From assembly GCA_900470285.1 (NCBI GenBank), contig UCAG01000005.1, forward strand, positions 1 to 64,000: 64,000 bases of DNA. Direction: 5' to 3'. The stretch comes from Hyphomicrobiales bacterium. Lineage in GTDB: Bacteria; Pseudomonadota; Alphaproteobacteria; Rhizobiales; Rhizobiaceae. Below, piece after piece: positions 47,663 through 55,781 of the stretch. Numbering within the stretch: the stretch's first letter is position 1; every line of letters begins with the position of its first letter. The position numbers and the translations under genes are program-made. The notes under the pieces were generated by a model. That model searched no databases. It was not told the origin of the DNA and saw nothing but the letters and a program-made list of their open reading frames with translations.

Positions 47663-48847
47663 ATGTCTATCACTGTTCTGGTTGCCCCATCAGGTTTTAA
47701 AGAAAGCCTGTCCGCGGATGAAGCTGCAGATGCGATTGAGAAAGGCATTCGACGGGCTGTGCCGGATGCACATATTATTAAAGCGCCGATGGCAGACGGC
47801 GGCGAAGGTTTTACCAAAGCGCTGATTAATGCCACGCAAGGTACATTGCATGAGGTGATGGTGACCGGTCCGGTCGGCCAGCCAGTGCAGGCACATTTCG
47901 GATTTCTGGGCACACGCGGTGCCAATGGTGACGCCAAGCGCACAGCCGTTCTGGAAATGGCCTCGGCCGCAGGACTGAGCCTCGTGCCCCGTGACCAGCG
48001 TAACCCGTGCCTGACCACCAGCTATGGTGTGGGCGAACTGGTCAAAGCCGCACTGGATGCCGGTGCCGAGCGCATTCTGCTGGGTTGCGGTGACAGCGGT
48101 ATTAATGACGGCGGTGCAGGTATGGCGCAGGCGCTCGGCATTAAACTGCTCGACAGTGCAGGGCGCGTGCTTGACACCGGTGGCGTTGCTCTTGGAAAAC
48201 TCGCCGCAATTGATATCAGCAATCGCGATCCGCGTCTTGAAACTGTGCAGATTGATGCGGCTGTGAACTGGCATAATATGTTGCTGGGAGAGCGTGGCGT
48301 GGCTCGTGTTTTTGGCCCGCAGAAAGGCGCTACGCCGGAGCAGGTGGAAATACTGGCACATGCTATGGAAAATTATGCGCATCACATCGGTCTGGCGACT
48401 GGTATAGATGTCGGTTCTGCGCAAGGGGCAGGGGCCTCCGGCGGCTTGGGTGCTGCGGTTCTGGGTCTGCTCTGCGGCAAGCTGCATCCGCGCTATGAGA
48501 TCGTTATGCAATATCTCGATCTTGACCGTTATCTGACGGATGCTGATCTGGTGATTACTGCCGAAGGCAGTCTGGACGGGCAGACACCATTCGGTAAAGT
48601 CCCTGCAGAAGTGGCCTTACGCGCCAAAAAACGCGGTACTCCGGTGATCGCGCTGGCGGGTACAATCGGGAAGGGCGTACGCCTCAATCTTGATCACGGT
48701 ATTGATGCTTTTGCATCTATCCTGAGCCGCCCCTGCTCACTGGAGGATGCGATTGATGCCGCCCCTAAATTATTGGCACATGCCTCGGAAGATGCCGTAC
48801 GCATGGTGATGATCGGTATGATGATGAACCATCGGATGGCTGCCTGA
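47663..48847 (+). CDS. Glycerate kinase (GarK/GlxK family)
   Basis: A 394-residue class II glycerate 2-kinase phosphorylating D-glycerate with ATP. It has APSGFKESLSADEAADAI at the N-terminus, PMADGGEGF, the GCGDSGINDGGAGMAQALG segment, and TAEGSLDGQTPFGKVP near residue 300. Length is normal for the family. ATG at 47663 gives the canonical MSITVLVAPSGFK start; the in-frame TTG at 47633 would add ten residues without a ribosome binding site. A terminator follows at 48870. Confidence 0.93.
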   Translation: MSITVLVAPSGFKESLSADEAADAIEKGIRRAVPDAHIIKAPMADGGEGFTKALINATQGTLHEVMVTGPVGQPVQAHFGFLGTRGANGDAKRTAVLEMASAAGLSLVPRDQRNPCLTTSYGVGELVKAALDAGAERILLGCGDSGINDGGAGMAQALGIKLLDSAGRVLDTGGVALGKLAAIDISNRDPRLETVQIDAAVNWHNMLLGERGVARVFGPQKGATPEQVEILAHAMENYAHHIGLATGIDVGSAQGAGASGGLGAAVLGLLCGKLHPRYEIVMQYLDLDRYLTDADLVITAEGSLDGQTPFGKVPAEVALRAKKRGTPVIALAGTIGKGVRLNLDHGIDAFASILSRPCSLEDAIDAAPKLLAHASEDAVRMVMIGMMMNHRMAA

Positions 48848-48869
48848 ACAAAACAAGCGCCTTAATTAT

Positions 48870-48904
48870 AAGCCCTGAAACATCAGTTTCAGGGCTTAAT
48901 TTTT
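48870..48904 (+). terminator. Terminator of the glycerate kinase gene
   Basis: A 12-bp perfect stem (AAGCCCTGAAAC / GTTTCAGGGCTT) with a four-base loop is followed by AATTTTT. Confidence 0.85.
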
Positions 48905-48908
48905 ATCA

Positions 48909-48960
48909 GAGCATAATTTCTTAAACTTGAAGCAGTTTAAGCTTAAGAAATTACACTCTA
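48909..48960. repeat. Palindromic intergenic element, first part
   Basis: TAATTTCTTAA (48914-48924) and TTAAGAAATTA (48943-48953) are perfect inverted repeats; an alternative inner stem TTAAACT / AGTTTAA lies within. It starts with AGAGCATAATTTC, a common opening of Rhizobiales intergenic palindromes. It probably forms one composite element with the palindrome at 48973-49013. Confidence 0.6.
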
Positions 48961-48972
48961 ATTTTATAGTGT

Positions 48973-49013
48973 TAGAGCGACCTTTGTGCGCCAATGGGGC
49001 GCACGGCGCTCTA
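48973..49013. repeat. Palindromic GC-rich repeat overlapping the protease stop codon
   Basis: TAGAGCG...GTGCGCC and GGCGCAC...CGCTCTA pair around an AATG-containing loop. From memory, near-identical units recur in Brucella/Ochrobactrum genomes. Here the outer arm supplies the TAG stop of the minus-strand subtilase gene (49011-49013). Confidence 0.65.
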
Positions 49014-50465
49014 GCTGCTACAAAGAGACTGCGCATTAATCAGTCCCCAGCCGAAGACAGGGTCATGACCTGGTTTTCCCATATCTTTAGCCTGACGGCT
49101 TAGCTCTTCCGCAATCTGCCGGTTATCCAGATCGGGCTTTTCAGCTTTCAGCCTTGCTGCTGCGGCAGTGACAAATGGTGCTGCAAAAGATGTACCGGTC
49201 TTTTGCCGTGCGCCGGATACGGAGGCTGCTGTCCAGACGCCTACACCCGGTGCGGCCAGATCAATATGCTCGCCGCGCACAGCGCGCCTGTACGGATTGC
49301 CGTTGCGGTCAACCGCCGTGACCGCAATCACATTCTGATAGGCGGCAGGATAAACCGGTTTGGCATGAGGGCCTTCATTACCCGCAGCTGCAACCAGTGT
49401 AATTTTACGCTGTGCTGCCGCCTCAACGGCCTTTTGCAGCAATAAATTATCCGGTCCTGAAAGGCTCATATTGATGAGCGGCACCTGTTTTTCCGCGAGA
49501 AGATCAATTGCGCGGATCAGGTCATAGGTTGTGGCACGGTTATTATCGCCTTTGGTGCCGTGAAACACATCCACTGCTATCAGTTCCGCCTGCGGAAGTA
49601 AGCCCGGTGCACGGCTGTTTTCAGTCCCGACAAGCAGAGCGGCAACGGCTGTACCATGCTGTGTGCCTGATTGCGGCAGTTCATCATCGCTGAGGCGGAT
49701 GATTTCCAGACGCGCCTGTTTGAGCGATTCATGATCGGGATTAACAGCTGTATCAATCAGACCGATTTTTGGAAGGGTGGTGCAGGTTGCTGCACCGGCT
49801 TGCGGCTGATCCCAGCCGATCAGATCACGCATCAGCGTGCAGTCTGTGCCGTTGCAAGTTGCGGGAGCCGGTTTTGTTTCTGTTTCCGGAGCGGTTGTCT
49901 GCTCCGGCTGGTAATAATGGTTGAAATCAACCACCGCATCCGGCACGAGCGCGGATACGCGCTGGCGTGCAGTTTGCAATGACATTTTTGCAGGTATTTG
50001 CAGGCGCGTGAGCTGTGCTCCTGTCAGGCGCATTTCCACTCTGTCAGCCACAGAGAAACCCTGTAGCTGCAATTGTGCAATATTCTCATCGCTGAGACCG
50101 AGTGCCACAAGCCTACGGGGCTCGTAAACAGGTGCTGCCTGTTGACGTTTCTTTACCGTGCTGCGTGCTCTGGGCGTCTGTATCTGGCGGCGGTTGTCCA
50201 GATAGTCCATCAGCGTCTGCGGCCCGCGAAAGCGTTTGCCGCCGTCACTGCCGGAGCGCCCGCTATTGCCAGCACCTCCATTGTTACCTCCTGCATCACT
50301 ACCACCATCATCGCCGTCATCATCATCTGCATAAGCGGCACTGACGACAGAGAACTCAGCGGAAAGCATCAGCGACGGAGCGGTTGTTACAATACCCGTC
50401 GCAACAAATAAAAGACTGGCAGAGCGGAGAAGCCTGCCGGTATGCCTGTATAGACAATTTAACAT
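49011..50465 (-). CDS. Secreted subtilisin-like serine protease (S8)
   Basis: A 484-residue protein with an N-terminal signal-anchor-like segment (about residues 14-46), a Gly/Asp-rich low-complexity stretch (46-75), a prodomain-like region (100-180) and an S8 catalytic domain. The triad is visible: D238 in GLIDTAVNPDH, H270 in GTQHGTAVAALL and S426 in GTSFAAPFVTAA; N363 in AAGNEG fits the oxyanion hole. It has no autotransporter barrel, so it should act in the periplasm or be released. It is divergent from an ECF sigma factor gene with 102 bases between starts, and this pairing suggests joint control. Confidence 0.88.
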   Translation of the reverse strand: MLNCLYRHTGRLLRSASLLFVATGIVTTAPSLMLSAEFSVVSAAYADDDDGDDGGSDAGGNNGGAGNSGRSGSDGGKRFRGPQTLMDYLDNRRQIQTPRARSTVKKRQQAAPVYEPRRLVALGLSDENIAQLQLQGFSVADRVEMRLTGAQLTRLQIPAKMSLQTARQRVSALVPDAVVDFNHYYQPEQTTAPETETKPAPATCNGTDCTLMRDLIGWDQPQAGAATCTTLPKIGLIDTAVNPDHESLKQARLEIIRLSDDELPQSGTQHGTAVAALLVGTENSRAPGLLPQAELIAVDVFHGTKGDNNRATTYDLIRAIDLLAEKQVPLINMSLSGPDNLLLQKAVEAAAQRKITLVAAAGNEGPHAKPVYPAAYQNVIAVTAVDRNGNPYRRAVRGEHIDLAAPGVGVWTAASVSGARQKTGTSFAAPFVTAAAARLKAEKPDLDNRQIAEELSRQAKDMGKPGHDPVFGWGLINAQSLCSS

Positions 50466-50567
50466 TGATCTGTTCCAGTTTTCTGTTGATGGGCTTGATC
50501 GTAAGATTGCCCAAATGCAGAACGTATGGCTCGGTGTTTTATTCGATTTTTCGGACAGAATCCTCTT
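50466..50567. promoter_or_regulatory. Divergent promoter region of protease and ECF sigma genes
   Basis: The 102 bases between divergent starts must contain both promoters. ECF operons are commonly autoregulated; a CTGGAAC sequence on the minus strand (50470-50478) is close to the protease start and may instead be its ribosome binding site. No unambiguous -35/-10 pair can be given. Confidence 0.4.
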
Positions 50568-51110
50568 ATGACAGATGACGGACTAAGTTTTTCACAGCGT
50601 TTAATAGGTTTTTTACCGAATTTACGCCGTTTTGCTATCGCTTTGTGCCGCTCCCGCGAGTTAGCGGACGATCTGGTGCAGGCTGCCTGTGAAAAAGCAC
50701 TGGCCGCAGAGCACAGTTTTCAGCCCGGCACGCGCTTTGATGCATGGATGTTTCGCATTCTGCGCAATATCTGGATTGATACATTACGCAGGCAGAAAAC
50801 TGCCGGTATCAGCGATGATATTGCCAATCATGAAGATATCAGTACACCATCAGGTGAAGATGCGGCTATTGCCCGTATGACCCTGCAAAATGTGTCGGAA
50901 GCAATCGGGCATTTGCCTGACGAGCAGCGCGAGGTGCTGCTTATGGTCTGCGTGGAAGAGCTTTCCTATAAAGAAACTGCGGAGCTGCTTGAGATACCGA
51001 TAGGTACTGTGATGAGCAGACTGGCGAGAGCACGGAAAAATCTTGCTGAACGAACGGGAATAGACAAGGATCCCATGCGTTTATCCCCTGTGAAAGGCGG
51101 TAATCAATGA
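50568..51110 (+). CDS. ECF-family RNA polymerase sigma factor
   Basis: A 180-residue sigma-70 protein with region 2 (LPNLRRFAIALCRSRELADD, FDAWMFRILRNIWIDTLRR) and region 4 (LPDEQREVLLMVCVEELSYK, IPIGTVMSRLARARKNL). ATG at 50568 is chosen; the longer frame from 50526 adds no sigma-like sequence. It overlaps the next gene, encoding its probable anti-sigma factor, by four bases (ATGA), so the two are translationally coupled. Confidence 0.93.
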   Translation: MTDDGLSFSQRLIGFLPNLRRFAIALCRSRELADDLVQAACEKALAAEHSFQPGTRFDAWMFRILRNIWIDTLRRQKTAGISDDIANHEDISTPSGEDAAIARMTLQNVSEAIGHLPDEQREVLLMVCVEELSYKETAELLEIPIGTVMSRLARARKNLAERTGIDKDPMRLSPVKGGNQ

Positions 51111-51931
51111 CACAATCCCAACCGCATAAAGATTTCAGCGATGAAGAGCTGATGGCCTTTGCCGATGGCGAGCTGGATGAACAGACAACAGCGCGCATTG
51201 AAGCGGCTATGGAGCATGACGATGCCCTGATTGCACGTGTTGCACTGTTTATGGAAACCCGCGTTGCAGCACAGGACGCTTTGCGTCCGATGCTGGATGA
51301 GCCGGTGCCGGATGCATTAATGGCCGCCGTACAGGGCATGGTTGTGCGCCATGAACAGGATAAACAGCAGAAAACTGTTGAGGTGGCAGAGCCGGTTTCA
51401 GCGGATGCAGAGCGCGAGAATGTCATTGTTCCGTTTCGTGCAAAGCCGCGTAAACCGCTTTTCGCAGCCAACTGGTCGGCAGCCGCTGCAGCTGTTTTTC
51501 TGGCCTCGGTTACCGGTTTCAGCGGTTATTTCATGGGGCAGAGCGGCTTGCAAAATACGCAACCTGAAGGCGCAGGGTTAGCTTCGCTCACAGCATCTGC
51601 CGTGCAGCTGCAATTGCACAAGGCTGCTTCCGGTGAGACTGTCAATCTGGCTGAGCAGAATGCTTCAATGCAGGTGATTGCCAGTTTCCGTGACGGGCAA
51701 AATCATCTCTGCCGTGAGTTTCGTCTGAACAATGCGGGACAGTCCGGCTATGTGGCTGTGTCTTGTCTTGAGCAGGAGGATTGGAAATTGCGTTTTGCGC
51801 TGGCTTCACAACAGGATACGCAAAATTATATCCCTGCCTCAGCACAGGAAACTGTCGATATTTATTTACAGTCAATTCAGGCCGGTGCACCGCTGTCTGC
51901 AGAAGAGGAAAGGGCGGCACTCAAACAGTGA
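51107..51931 (+). CDS. Membrane anti-sigma factor
   Basis: A 274-residue protein with an N-terminal acidic zf-HC2/anti-sigma-like helix bundle (SDEELMAFADGELDEQTTAR), lacking the zinc-binding cysteines, a single membrane span near residues 122-143 (SAAAAAVFLASVTGFSGYFM) and a periplasmic C-terminal domain. Its start overlaps the end of the sigma gene. It should hold the sigma factor at the membrane until a periplasmic signal releases it; the divergent protease is a possible but unproven participant. Confidence 0.85.
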   Translation: MTQSQPHKDFSDEELMAFADGELDEQTTARIEAAMEHDDALIARVALFMETRVAAQDALRPMLDEPVPDALMAAVQGMVVRHEQDKQQKTVEVAEPVSADAERENVIVPFRAKPRKPLFAANWSAAAAAVFLASVTGFSGYFMGQSGLQNTQPEGAGLASLTASAVQLQLHKAASGETVNLAEQNASMQVIASFRDGQNHLCREFRLNNAGQSGYVAVSCLEQEDWKLRFALASQQDTQNYIPASAQETVDIYLQSIQAGAPLSAEEERAALKQ

Positions 51932-52024
51932 CGCTTTGTAGATTTGCATCACAGGAAAGTCTAATTGTGCGGGCATCGTTGGAAAATTCATTGAGTGATT
52001 TTTCAAAGAGATCCGGGAAAAACA

Positions 52025-52495
52025 ATGCAATACTCAAAGCAGATTTTAGCCACAGCATTGATCTCAACACTGTTGATTGCGCCTGCATCCGCCAGAAATG
52101 CCGTTATGATACCACTGCCTGATAAACGGATTGCAGTGATTTCAGAAGGCGATCTGGAACCGGCATCTATCGGCAGTTATACTGTTGCGCTTTACAAGGA
52201 TGACGGGCTGATTGACTATCTCGGTGGTGGAATCTTTGCACGTGATGGTGCTGTTTTTGACGATAATGGCAAGCCGCGTGTCAGTTTCGCGGATATAACC
52301 GGCGACGGCAATCCTGAAATGATTGTCGCCAAACTAACCGCAGGTTCCGGTAATTATCTGGATGTAGATGTGCTGAAGCTCGGCGATGCTACAGTTGAGC
52401 GGGTGCTGAATTTTGCGAGTGACACCAAGAAAGATCTGCTGATTGAAGCCAAGCGCGCCTATGGTCAGCAGGATCAAAACCTGAAGAAACAATAA
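52025..52495 (+). CDS. PliI-like periplasmic lysozyme inhibitor
   Basis: A 156-residue protein with a signal peptide (cleavage after PASA, about residue 23) and a beta-rich domain resembling PliI, the inhibitor of invertebrate-type lysozyme: VISEGDLEPASIGSYTVALY, FADITGDGNPEMIVAK and GSGNYLDVDVLKLGD. The SGxY-like GSGNYL loop matches the inhibitory motif region of the family. ATG at 52025 follows GGGAAAAAC; the upstream in-frame ATG at 51995 would spoil the signal peptide. It is 93 bases downstream of the anti-sigma gene and may belong to the same operon. Confidence 0.72.
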   Translation: MQYSKQILATALISTLLIAPASARNAVMIPLPDKRIAVISEGDLEPASIGSYTVALYKDDGLIDYLGGGIFARDGAVFDDNGKPRVSFADITGDGNPEMIVAKLTAGSGNYLDVDVLKLGDATVERVLNFASDTKKDLLIEAKRAYGQQDQNLKKQ

Positions 52496-52503
52496 GACAG
52501 CTT

Positions 52504-52940
52504 TTATTGGTTAGGCAGGCTCAGCACCTTTGACAAATAACTGACAAAGGCACGAATATTGGGTGCCTGCGCTTTGGTTACAGGTAAACAGCATGAATTA
52601 CCGGTTCATAGAGCCGGTAATCGGGACGTATTTGTATCAGCTGTCCCGTTTTTATATCATCGCCAACAGCCCAAAGCGGCAATGATGCGATACCCAGACC
52701 ACCTATTGCTGCTTCAGAATTTTCGAGCACAACAAAATATTGCCGGTAATATTCCGCCCCGACCTCTGTGAGTGCAAAACGGCGGCTTGATCTGTAAATG
52801 AGGGTTGCCTGCAGAAAATCTTCCAGATTGGCAATGTGCCTGCTTAAGGTCGATGTTTGCACACCCGTTATCCGTGCCGCAGCAACATAGCCGCCATGCG
52901 ATACCACTTGGACAAAAGTGAACAAGTTGTTCAGGTTCTG
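52504..52940 (-). pseudogene. LysR regulator with internal deletion and frameshift
   Basis: The N-terminal winged helix is intact (MQNLNNLFTFVQVVSHGGYV; TSTLSRHIANLEDFL), but after about residue 85 the sequence jumps straight to the end of the effector domain (GLGIASLPLWAVGDDIKTGQ, then LIQIRPDYRLYEP). A stop at 52578-52580 follows; another frame continues the expected C-terminus (APNIRAFVSYLSKVLSLPNQ) to 52504. About 150 residues of the ligand-binding domain are missing. It is divergent from the isochorismatase-like gene it presumably once controlled. A short DNA-binding peptide could still be made. Confidence 0.75.
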
Positions 52941-53183
52941 CATTGTTGCAAATACAGAATGCTGCATTTCATTGCTAAAGACTTTTCTAATATAACGACC
53001 AGTGTTACTATTCACGGCGCTGTTGTTTTTCAGAAAACAACAGTCGGCATATTGCGTTATCCGTAAGTAAATATCGTCTTATCTGATTGAAATAAAATCA
53101 GAATTTTTCATAGATCGAGGCTTTTATGCTTACGGATCGTGACGATACGGAATTGTTTTCCCTATGTTGGAGGAGACTATGCA

Positions 53184-53825
53184 ATGACAAGCGAACCCAT
53201 TCGTGACCCTGTAAAAGACAGGCTGCTCAGCCCGAAAAACTCAGCCTTTATCATCATTGATTATCAACCTGTGCAGGTGAACTCCATTGCCTCCATGGAC
53301 AGGCAATTGCTTATCAATCATATCGTTGGCGTATCCAGAGCTGCACGCGTTTATGATTTGCCGGTTATTCATTCAACCGTGAATGTAAAAACCGGTCTCA
53401 ATAAGCCTCCTATTCCGCAAATCCGCAAAGCCCTTGAAGGGATTCCGACGATTGACCGTACCACGATCAATTCCTGGGAAGATGTCGAGTTCCGTAAGGC
53501 AGTAGAGCAGGCCGGACGCAAAAAACTGATTATGACGGCGCTCTGGACAGAGGCCTGCCTGACATTTCCGGCGATTGATGCGCTTGCTGAAGGCTATGAA
53601 GTCTATGTCGTGGCCGATGCCGTTGGCGGCACTTCGGTGCAGGCGCATGAAGCTGCATTGCGGCGCATAGAACAGGCGGGTGGTAAGATGATCAGCGTGG
53701 TGCAGCTGTTCTGCGAATTGCAGCGCGACTGGCAACGTAAGGAAACAGTTCCGCAATTTATGGATCTGTTTATCCAGACCGGCGGTACCGCCGGTATCCA
53801 GTTCTCTTACGACAAAGCCGAATAA
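53184..53825 (+). CDS. Isochorismatase-family cysteine hydrolase
   Basis: A 213-residue alpha/beta hydrolase of the isochorismatase-like superfamily. The catalytic aspartate is in AFIIIDYQPVQV (about residue 24) and the nucleophilic cysteine is in LWTEACLTFPAIDAL (about residue 123). Related YcaC-like proteins have broad or unknown amidase roles. ATG at 53184 follows GGAGGAG. The divergent LysR gene is a pseudogene, so regulation may have been lost. Confidence 0.88.
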   Translation: MTSEPIRDPVKDRLLSPKNSAFIIIDYQPVQVNSIASMDRQLLINHIVGVSRAARVYDLPVIHSTVNVKTGLNKPPIPQIRKALEGIPTIDRTTINSWEDVEFRKAVEQAGRKKLIMTALWTEACLTFPAIDALAEGYEVYVVADAVGGTSVQAHEAALRRIEQAGGKMISVVQLFCELQRDWQRKETVPQFMDLFIQTGGTAGIQFSYDKAE

Positions 53826-54010
53826 GCTTTGTTTTCATAGAGCACCGGACATCACAGGAACATCAGCACAAACATCATAATGAAGGGCCGCATATTCAGT
53901 TTTTCCATGAAAACAGGACGCAAAATGTGGAAAATACAGAGTTTGCCTATTTTCTTGATCGTGTGCAGTGACGCGGCGCGATTTTCTTCCGCAACTCCCC
54001 GCCGCATAAT

Positions 54011-54035
54011 AAAAAACCCTGCCGCAAGGGCAGGG
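54011..54035 (-). terminator. Terminator of the SIMPL gene
   Basis: Reading the minus strand, the stem CCCTGCC / GGCAGGG with a five-base loop is followed by TTTTTT, 25 bases past the stop. Confidence 0.85.
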
Positions 54036-54059
54036 CTCTGATTATTCCATGACCGGTTC

Positions 54060-54821
54060 TTATTGTGTGATTTCAAATTTCACGGTCACATTTACATTGT
54101 AGCTGTTTTCACCGGCTGACATAGGTACTGAATCAGCCGAGGGTTCTGCAGCCATTGCTATCATCTTGGTGCGTGCCATCGGCATCGGGCGCGGATTGTT
54201 GCTATATTCAGTGATTTCAAGCACGCGGCCGAGTTTTGCACCGGCAGTTTCTGTCAGGATTTTTGCCTTTTCCATGGCATTCTCCATGGCTTTTTTACGG
54301 GCATCCATCAGGACTTTTGACGGATCATCATTGACGAAGCGCAGGCCGCCGCTCTGATTGACGCCGAGATCAATGGACTTATCCAGCAGGTCACCGACTT
54401 TATCGAGATCACGCACACGCACGGTCAGACCGTTGGTTACGTTATAGCCGATGATTTTTGGTGCTTTCAGGCCGTTTTTGTCGCTCGGATAGGTGTAGGT
54501 CGGCTGAATATTTACGCCGGAAGTCTGCAAATCGCGGTCTTCAATACCGGCTTCTTTCATGGCAGCCAGTACCTGAGACATTGCCTTATTATTGCTGGTC
54601 ATGGCTTCGCGGGCAGTTTTAGCTTCGCGCAATACGGTCAGGTCGAGAATAGCCATATCCGGAGCGGTCTGAACTTCACCTTCACCGGTGATGACAATAA
54701 ATGCCTGCTGTTTTTCTGACACATTTTTCTCCTGTGCAAAGGCCGGTTGCGAAAGCGCACTGGCAAAAGAAACCGCAAGAAATGCTGAAGCGAAAAGGGC
54801 GGCTGTTTTACGATGTGTCAT
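54060..54821 (-). CDS. SIMPL-domain (DUF541) periplasmic protein
   Basis: A 253-residue protein with a signal peptide (about residues 1-29, ending AQPAFAQ-like in SQPAFAQ) and one SIMPL/DUF541 domain: [20 protein letters not shown] opens it, and [14 protein letters not shown] and [17 protein letters not shown] follow. Family members are linked to oxidative or cell-envelope stress in some bacteria; the role of this one is not known. It is followed by its own terminator. Confidence 0.88.
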   Translation of the reverse strand: MTHRKTAALFASAFLAVSFASALSQPAFAQEKNVSEKQQAFIVITGEGEVQTAPDMAILDLTVLREAKTAREAMTSNNKAMSQVLAAMKEAGIEDRDLQTSGVNIQPTYTYPSDKNGLKAPKIIGYNVTNGLTVRVRDLDKVGDLLDKSIDLGVNQSGGLRFVNDDPSKVLMDARKKAMENAMEKAKILTETAGAKLGRVLEITEYSNNPRPMPMARTKMIAMAAEPSADSVPMSAGENSYNVNVTVKFEITQ

Positions 54822-54904
54822 AGTTTCTCCTGATGATGAAATCGGTTTAAATGCTATATTTCAACGAATTACGGATGTTTTTAGGCTAAAAGCAGGCAAT
54901 CTGG

Positions 54905-55339
54905 TTATAGTTTTGCGACAGGTATAAATTTCTTGCATAACGGCAGTAAATAATTCTCTGTCAAAGGTGCCAGCGGCAGTTCCACTTTTTGCAGCGGGTC
55001 AACCCAGACAATTTCCTCAATTTCTGCAGCCTTGGCGACCGGCTGGGTGATAGCAATGCGAAATATCTCAGCTTCAACCGTAAAGCCCGGTTCATTCGCA
55101 GCCGGAGCCGAGAAAGCTCCCAGATAATGCGCCTGATCCTGATTAACAGTCAGCCCCAGTTCTTCACTTAGTTCGCGCTGTAGTGCCGCGACCGGTGTTT
55201 CTCCGTTTTCAATCTTGCCGCCTGCCTGCATGAATGCGGTCGTGCCCGCCTTACGTACCAGCAAGATCCGGTTGTCCGGAGCCATCAGAATTGCAGCAGC
55301 AATACGGATACGGTTTGTCGGGGTAGTTTCTGCGGACAT
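54905..55339 (-). CDS. Nudix hydrolase
   Basis: A 144-residue pyrophosphohydrolase with a complete Nudix box: GGKIENGETP and RELSEELGL supply the Gx5E...REuxEExGu pattern at about residues 41-63. The N-terminal IRIAAAILMAPDNRILLVRK is the usual first strand. Substrate specificity cannot be read. Start is ATG at 55339. Confidence 0.88.
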   Translation of the reverse strand: MSAETTPTNRIRIAAAILMAPDNRILLVRKAGTTAFMQAGGKIENGETPVAALQRELSEELGLTVNQDQAHYLGAFSAPAANEPGFTVEAEIFRIAITQPVAKAAEIEEIVWVDPLQKVELPLAPLTENYLLPLCKKFIPVAKL

Positions 55340-55693
55340 GAGAAAAATTCCTGAGGGCAGTGTTAAAAGGAACTTCAGACAAGTGACAGCTTCTTATAGC
55401 GACGCAAATATGAAGCCTGGATGAATGATTTTCTGCAATATAGTCTGATTTGAGCAAAAATCTTCGTCCTTCAGGCAACAAAACACCGGTTCATGCATTA
55501 TTCAGAAAATTAGAGGGGAGAATAAGCGTTTCTGTAGAATGTGTTTTTTCATTCTTAGGGCTTGAAGATTTTGACTGGTATAAAATTCTACAATGAGACA
55601 AAATTAGGAATTTATTTTTGCATAATAAATTGCAGGACGTGGAATTATATCTGTGATGCTTCGAGTGGCCGTGACATCTTATTCGCAACACGG

Positions 55694-55760
55694 ACTGCAG
55701 CACCGCAGCTCCGGACGGAAGGTTTTTTATAATATGAAATAACCTTTTCAGTGAAAAGGT
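55694..55760 (+). promoter_or_regulatory. Structured leader of the amino acid ABC operon
   Basis: Two hairpins precede the binding-protein gene. The first (55694-55716) is imperfect, CGGACTGC / GCAG-C-TCCG, followed nine bases later by TTTTTT. The second (55742-55760) is ACCTTTTC / GAAAAGGT. They may attenuate or stabilise the transcript. No named riboswitch is recognised. Confidence 0.4.
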
Positions 55761-55781
55761 GCGTTTAAAAGGACAAGGTAT

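Noticed and set aside
47690-48511. Minus-strand frame of 273 codons
   Set aside because: Antisense shadow of the glycerate kinase gene, with no recognisable motif.
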